This document shows positions 56,331 to 64,000 of a stretch of 64,000 bases of DNA, one piece after another. The stretch is from an uncultured Clostridia bacterium (GTDB lineage: Bacteria; Bacillota; Clostridia; Peptostreptococcales; Acidaminobacteraceae). Where the stretch lies: contig CAKMJV010000007.1 of the NCBI GenBank assembly GCA_927417275.1, positions 32,001-96,000 of the forward strand. Direction: 5' to 3'. A program made the position numbers and the translations under genes. How positions within the stretch are numbered: the first letter of the stretch is position 1; each line of letters opens with the position of its first letter. The notes under the pieces were generated by a model. That model made no database searches, was not told the DNA's origin, and was given only the letters and a program-made list of their open reading frames with translations.

Positions 56331-56357
56331 GAATATAGGAAAAACAGGAGGTATTAA

Positions 56358-56878
56358 ATGAGTATGGACATGGTAACTGCGAGCCTTAGACTAGGGCTTG
56401 TGGAATTAAACATCACCTTTGTCTTCCAACTGATCAATACGCTCATCCTATATTTGATTCTCAAGAAATTTCTTTTTGGACCTGTAACTGCATTTATGCA
56501 AAAGAGAGAAAATGATATCAAAATGCAAATTCAAGATGCAAAAAACTTGGATGCTGAAGCACAAAAACTCAGAGAAGCATACGAGGCAAAACTTGCTCTT
56601 GCAGATGATGAGGGAAAAGATGTGGTTAAGAAGTACACACAGCGTGCGGAAAACAGAGCGTTTGAAATCGTTAAAACTGCAGAAGCGGAAGTTGATACCA
56701 TGAAACTCAACGCGCACAGAGAGCTTGAAAGAGAGAGAGTTAAAGCAGTTAATGAGTTAAAAGGTCAGATTTCAGAACTTACGATACTCGCAGCATCTAA
56801 GGTGGTTGAAAAAGACCTTAATGAAGCGGATCACAAAGAACTTATCAATAAGTTCATCAGTGAAGTAGGTGAGACACA

Positions 56879-56891
<13 letters not shown>
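56358..56891 (+). CDS. atpF: ATP synthase subunit b
   Basis: The 177-residue protein has one N-terminal membrane helix (about 16-38, FVFQLINTLILYLILKKFLFGP) and a long charged helical stalk with coiled-coil features, ending in the delta-binding region. It links F0 to F1. AGGAGG precedes ATG 56358; it overlaps atpH by 13 bases. Confidence 0.94.
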
Positions 56892-58950
<2,059 letters not shown>

Positions 58951-58972
58951 ACTTTCTTAAAGGAGGGATAAC

Positions 58973-59827
58973 ATGGGCAGTAGTACACGCGAAATTAAAA
59001 GAAAAATACGAAGTGTAAATAGTACCATGCAAATCACTAAAGCCTTTGAGTTGGTATCAACTGCAAAGTTAAAGCGTGCAAGAGATCGAATGGATATAAC
59101 GAAGCCTTACTTTGAAACCATTCAAACAGCGGTTCAAGATATTTTGAGTGCGGATAAGCGCATTAAGAGCAAATATATTGCAAGTGGTGAGCAAGTTAAA
59201 CCGCTCTACATCGTGGTTACGTCAGATCGTGGCCTTTGTGGTGGATATAACATCAATGCTGTAAAAAAATCTCTTGAACATCTCAAAACGAAAGATGAAG
59301 CAAAATTTATCGTAATAGGTAAACGCGCCTATGATCTCTTGAAACAACATGGTTATAATGTTATTGATAGTTTCTTATATATCTCTGAAAAGCCTGAGTA
59401 TATTCATGCGGCTCAGATTGCAAAAGTAGCCATGACATTATACGAAAAAGGAGAAGTGGATTCTATTCATTTCGTTTACACGCGCTTTGTTAGTACGATT
59501 TCTCAACTCGCAACTGATTTGTTGTTACTTCCAATCGATCGTCCAGAAATAAATGATGACGATGCGACGACGATCGTAAATTATGAACCCTCACCTGAAG
59601 AAGTCTTTAAATATATTATACCAAAGTATATTGAAAGTACCCTTTATGGTGGATTGATAGAGTCTTCTGCTTCGGAACAAGCGGCAAGACGCGTTGCGAT
59701 GGAAAGTGCTTCTGATAATGCTGAAGACATTATCGAAGAACTTACACTTTCGTTTAATCAGGCAAGACAAGCTGCAATTACACAAGAAATCTCTGAAATT
59801 GTCGGCGGTGCTGAGGCACTAAAATAA
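58973..59827 (+). CDS. atpG: ATP synthase subunit gamma
   Basis: The 284-residue central-stalk protein has the N-terminal REIKRKIRSVNSTMQITKAFELVS helix, the VTSDRGLCGGYN loop and the C-terminal NQARQAAITQEISEIVGGAEAL helix. It drives rotation between the c-ring and F1. AAAGGAGG precedes ATG 58973. Confidence 0.95.
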   Translation: MGSSTREIKRKIRSVNSTMQITKAFELVSTAKLKRARDRMDITKPYFETIQTAVQDILSADKRIKSKYIASGEQVKPLYIVVTSDRGLCGGYNINAVKKSLEHLKTKDEAKFIVIGKRAYDLLKQHGYNVIDSFLYISEKPEYIHAAQIAKVAMTLYEKGEVDSIHFVYTRFVSTISQLATDLLLLPIDRPEINDDDATTIVNYEPSPEEVFKYIIPKYIESTLYGGLIESSASEQAARRVAMESASDNAEDIIEELTLSFNQARQAAITQEISEIVGGAEALK

Positions 59828-59845
59828 CTATTTGAAAGGGAGTGA

Positions 59846-61258
<1,413 letters not shown>

Positions 61259-61269
61259 GGGGTGAATGG

Positions 61270-61683
61270 ATGGGCAATAAATTCATGCTTGAAGTTGTTA
61301 CACCAGATCGCGCTTTTTTTAAAGGCGAAACCGACATGGTGATTTTACGTACAACGGAAGGTGACATCGGAATTTTATATGACCACGAGCCTCTTGTTGC
61401 GCCGCTTCGTACGGGCAGTATGCGCGTTAGATTAGATGATCAATCCTATAGATGGGCAGCTTGTTCATCAGGATTTATGACCGTTTCTGAAGAAAAGACA
61501 ACCGTAATCGTCGATTCTGCAGAATGGGTTGATGAAATTGATATTGATCGTGCGATAGAAGCGAAAAAACGCGCTGAAGAGCGCATCCACGAAGGTCGAG
61601 AAAAAGGCGTGGATGTTATGAGAGCGCGATTAGCGTTAGAAAGAGCAATTAATCGTATTAAGCTAAGAGAAGTAAGAAAATAA
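61270..61683 (+). CDS. atpC: ATP synthase subunit epsilon
   Basis: The 137-residue protein has a beta sandwich (about 1-85, EVVTPDRAFFKGE, GDIGILYDHEPLVAPLRTG) and a C-terminal two-helix hairpin, as in epsilon. It couples to gamma and regulates hydrolysis. It is the last gene of the operon. Confidence 0.94.
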   Translation: MGNKFMLEVVTPDRAFFKGETDMVILRTTEGDIGILYDHEPLVAPLRTGSMRVRLDDQSYRWAACSSGFMTVSEEKTTVIVDSAEWVDEIDIDRAIEAKKRAEERIHEGREKGVDVMRARLALERAINRIKLREVRK

Positions 61684-61708
61684 GGTTTAAACACTAAGTT
61701 TTAAGTGA

Positions 61709-61738
61709 GGTGGGGATTTTATAATCCCTGCCTTTTTT
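61709..61738 (+). terminator. Terminator of the atp operon
   Basis: GGTGGGGATT (61709-61718) pairs with AATCCCTGCC (61723-61732), then six T. Confidence 0.85.
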
Positions 61739-61917
61739 GTTAATTTAAAAATTATTTGAAAAAAGTTGAAAAATCAGTAGATAGTGTTCTACTTTTTATA
61801 TATAATAATAAATGACTATAATCAGTTTTAACTGGTTTACTAAAATGAACTGTAAAATATGAAATTGCTTTATATAGAAGACAATTTGAAAACATCAAAA
61901 GAAATGGAGGCATAATA

Positions 61918-63183
61918 TTGGCAAAGTTATTGGTTGAAAAAAGTGGTCCCCTTGTAGGCAAGGTTAAGATAAAAGGTGCTAAGAATTCTGTTTTAAAACT
62001 CATGGCAGCTTCGATTTTAGCTGAAGAGACGTGCTATATTGAAAGTGTTCCAGGACTCATTGATGTGGAAGTTATGATTACTTTACTTGAATCGCTGGGA
62101 TTGACGATAGATTATAATCGAGAAGAAGAAACGCTAGAAATTCACCCTGCTGAGTTGCTCAAATGTGAGGCACCTTATGAATTGATTCAAAAGATGAGAG
62201 CGTCATTTTTAGTTATGGGTCCATTGCTTGCTAAAAAGGGCATCGCGAAAGTTTCTATGCCAGGTGGTTGCGCCATAGGAGCACGCCCAATTGATTTGCA
62301 TTTGAAAGGCTTTCAGGCATTAGGTGCTGAAGTGACTTTGGGCCATGGTTATATAGAAGCTAAAGCCGATTCAGGTCTTGTGGGGGCTGAAATTTACCTA
62401 GACTTTCCAAGTGTTGGCGCGACTGAAAACATCATGATGGCAGCGACCATGGCGAAAGGGCTTACCCTTATTCAAAATGCGGCTAAAGAACCAGAAATTA
62501 TCGATTTGGCAAACTTCTTAAATGAAATGGGCGCAAATGTTAAAGGCGCAGGTACGGACACGATTCGTATAACAGGTGTAGAAAAACTTGGTGGCACACG
62601 TCATCAAACCATTCCGGATCGTATTATCGCTGCAACATATATGGTGGCAGCTGCGATGACACGTGGTGATATAACCATAGAAAATGTGGTCTCAAGTCAT
62701 GTTAAGCCTGTAACGGCAAAACTTAGAGAAATGGGTGCTATCGTTGAAGATTCTGATGATGTGATTAGAGTTTATACGACGGGACCTTTAAAGGCGGTGG
62801 ACTTAACCACACTACCTTACCCAGGGTTTCCAACAGATGTTCAAGCGCAATTTATGGCACTTTTATCTGTGTCAGAAGGCACCAGTGTCATAACAGAGAC
62901 TGTTTTTGAAAATCGATTTAGACATGTGGCAGAAATAAACAGAATGGGTGCCAATGTAAAAATAGAAGGACATAGCGCCGTGATACAAGGCGTTAAAGAA
63001 CTTCAAGGTGCTCAAGTTAAAGCGACTGACTTACGTGCAGGTGCTGCGCTTGTCTTGTCAGGGCTCATCGCTGAAGGCGTAACTGAAGTGGATGAAATTT
63101 ATCATATTGACCGTGGCTATCCTCAAATTGAGAAAGATTTGGTTGGTTTAGGCGCAAAAATTAGAAGAATCGAAGAAAAATAG
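61918..63183 (+). CDS. murA: UDP-N-acetylglucosamine 1-carboxyvinyltransferase
   Basis: The 421-residue enzyme begins the peptidoglycan precursor pathway by adding enolpyruvate to UDP-GlcNAc. It has KGAKNSVLKLMAASIL, the active-site Cys in GGCAIGARPIDLHL (about residue 117, the target of fosfomycin), and DLRAGAALVLSGLIAEG near the end. TTG start with GGAGG 7 bases before it. The preceding stretch 61739-61917 holds no gene; several AT-rich TATAAT-like elements but no well-spaced promoter. Confidence 0.95.
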   Translation: MAKLLVEKSGPLVGKVKIKGAKNSVLKLMAASILAEETCYIESVPGLIDVEVMITLLESLGLTIDYNREEETLEIHPAELLKCEAPYELIQKMRASFLVMGPLLAKKGIAKVSMPGGCAIGARPIDLHLKGFQALGAEVTLGHGYIEAKADSGLVGAEIYLDFPSVGATENIMMAATMAKGLTLIQNAAKEPEIIDLANFLNEMGANVKGAGTDTIRITGVEKLGGTRHQTIPDRIIAATYMVAAAMTRGDITIENVVSSHVKPVTAKLREMGAIVEDSDDVIRVYTTGPLKAVDLTTLPYPGFPTDVQAQFMALLSVSEGTSVITETVFENRFRHVAEINRMGANVKIEGHSAVIQGVKELQGAQVKATDLRAGAALVLSGLIAEGVTEVDEIYHIDRGYPQIEKDLVGLGAKIRRIEEK

Positions 63184-63204
63184 GTTACGGAAGGTGGAGC
63201 AGCG

Positions 63205-64000
63205 ATGTTTGGTGTAGGCTCAGAAATTGGAATAGACTTGGGTACAGCCAGTGTTCTGGTGTACATAAAAGGAAAAGGCATCGTCTTAAGAGAACCCTCG
63301 GTTGTTGCAATTGATAAAAATACGGATCGCGTGTTGGCTGTGGGTAATGAAGCGCGAAAAATGCTAGGTCGGACACCAGGTAACATCATAGCGATTAGAC
63401 CGTTAAAGGACGGTGTGATTTCGGATTATGATGTAACTGAAAGGATGCTTCGTTATTTTATAAACAAAACGTGTGGTAGAAGACGTTTATTTAAACCCAA
63501 AATTATAATTTGTGTGCCCAGTGGTGTGACTGAGGTTGAAAAGCGTGCTGTACTTGATGCAACCATGGAAGCGGGTGGGGGAAAGACTTTTTTAATCGAA
63601 GAACCCATAGCTGCTGCTATAGGTGCAGGCTTAGACATAACGAAACCCGACGGCAATATGGTAATCGATATCGGAGGTGGTACATCTGATATCGCAGTTA
63701 TTTCTCTCGGTGGCATCGTTGTGAGTACGTCTATAAAAGTTGCAGGCGATAAATTTGATGAAGCGATCATTAAGTATATGCGTAAAAAGCATAATTTACT
63801 CATTGGTGAGCGCACAGCCGAGGAACTTAAAATTAATGTAGGCACTGCTTATCCGAGGACTAAAGCGATTAAAATGGATTGTAGAGGCAGAGACTTAATA
63901 ACCGGTCTACCTAAAAACATATCGGTATCGAGTGAAGAAATGCTAGAAGCGCTTCATGAAGTGGTAAATGCCGTTGCAGATGCTGTGCACTTTGTACTCG
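63205..64000 (+). CDS. mreB: MreB/Mbl cell-shape protein, 3' end outside window
   Basis: The 265 complete codons seen show the actin-like fold: EIGIDLGTASVLVYIKGKG (phosphate 1), IRPLKDGVISDYDV, EEPIAAAIGAGLDI, and MVIDIGGGTSDIAVIS (phosphate 2), all MreB signatures. It polymerises under the membrane and steers cell-wall synthesis. The gene runs to the window edge. It follows murA by 21 bases, as mbl does near murAA in related bacteria, so it may be the Mbl paralogue. AAGGTGGAG lies ahead of ATG 63205. Confidence 0.93.
   Translation, partial: MFGVGSEIGIDLGTASVLVYIKGKGIVLREPSVVAIDKNTDRVLAVGNEARKMLGRTPGNIIAIRPLKDGVISDYDVTERMLRYFINKTCGRRRLFKPKIIICVPSGVTEVEKRAVLDATMEAGGGKTFLIEEPIAAAIGAGLDITKPDGNMVIDIGGGTSDIAVISLGGIVVSTSIKVAGDKFDEAIIKYMRKKHNLLIGERTAEELKINVGTAYPRTKAIKMDCRGRDLITGLPKNISVSSEEMLEALHEVVNAVADAVHFVL

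Overview
The window is an AT-rich, gene-dense stretch of a Gram-positive (Firmicutes) chromosome. It most likely comes from an anaerobic, amino-acid-fermenting member of the Clostridia. The evidence is the walK-yycH-yycI-walJ operon, the conserved rho-rpmE-tdk-DUF1385-prmC-prfA and tsaC-rpiB-upp-(wecA)-mnaA-atp gene orders, strong AGGAGG ribosome binding sites, sigma-A promoters, butyryl-CoA dehydrogenase with EtfBA, and the lysine-fermentation enzymes Kal and Kce. A Fusibacter- or Acidaminobacter-like origin is possible but is inference only. I found no tRNA, rRNA, insertion sequence, prophage or CRISPR array.

Layout. Positions 1-6362 hold the end of walK, an unknown secreted protein, yycH, yycI, walJ and a membrane-anchored serine hydrolase. 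A perfect WalR-type box lies just after walK. Positions 6461-15310 are mixed: lysA with a DUF1836 regulator, hemolysin III, a CHAD protein, a 52-residue protein, a small exporter with a BusR-like regulator, a CofE-like ligase, an acetyltransferase, rluF and an old-yellow-enzyme homologue. Positions 15408-19337 hold an EamA transporter and a zinc uptake operon (znuA-znuC-znuB-zur) behind a clear operator. Positions 19398-25500 hold an SLH/CAP surface protein, a MATE pump, a Ca/Na-type antiporter behind a yybP-ykoY manganese riboswitch, and small unknown genes. Positions 25623-29067 hold bcd-etfB-etfA and a glycine-rich membrane protein.

Positions 29150-35475 (minus strand) form one tight six-gene cell-wall operon: hydrolase, murF, ddl, response regulator, histidine kinase and a zinc-ribbon/AMIN protein. 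Positions 35638-42545 hold an SLH protein, pyrG with a leader attenuator, kal-kce, and a transglutaminase-like secreted protein. Positions 42681-53844 hold rho, rpmE, tdk, DUF1385, prmC, prfA, a Kef-type antiporter, tsaC, rpiB, upp, wecA and mnaA. Positions 53896-61683 hold a complete F-type ATP synthase operon. Its rotor is unusual: one c-subunit gene is a fused double hairpin with only one ion-binding glutamate, followed by a normal Na+-type c subunit. The window ends with murA and a truncated mreB/mbl.

Functionally, much of the window serves the cell envelope: Wal signalling, peptidoglycan precursors, undecaprenyl-linked sugars, S-layer proteins and MreB. The rest centres on fermentative energy metabolism, in which butyrate-type electron transfer and lysine degradation are paired with a probably Na+-coupled ATP synthase. 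The strongest candidates for something unusual are the hybrid c-ring, the unknown gene under a WalR box inside the wal operon, the ddl-murF-two-component operon, and several unexplained repeat or operator arrays.
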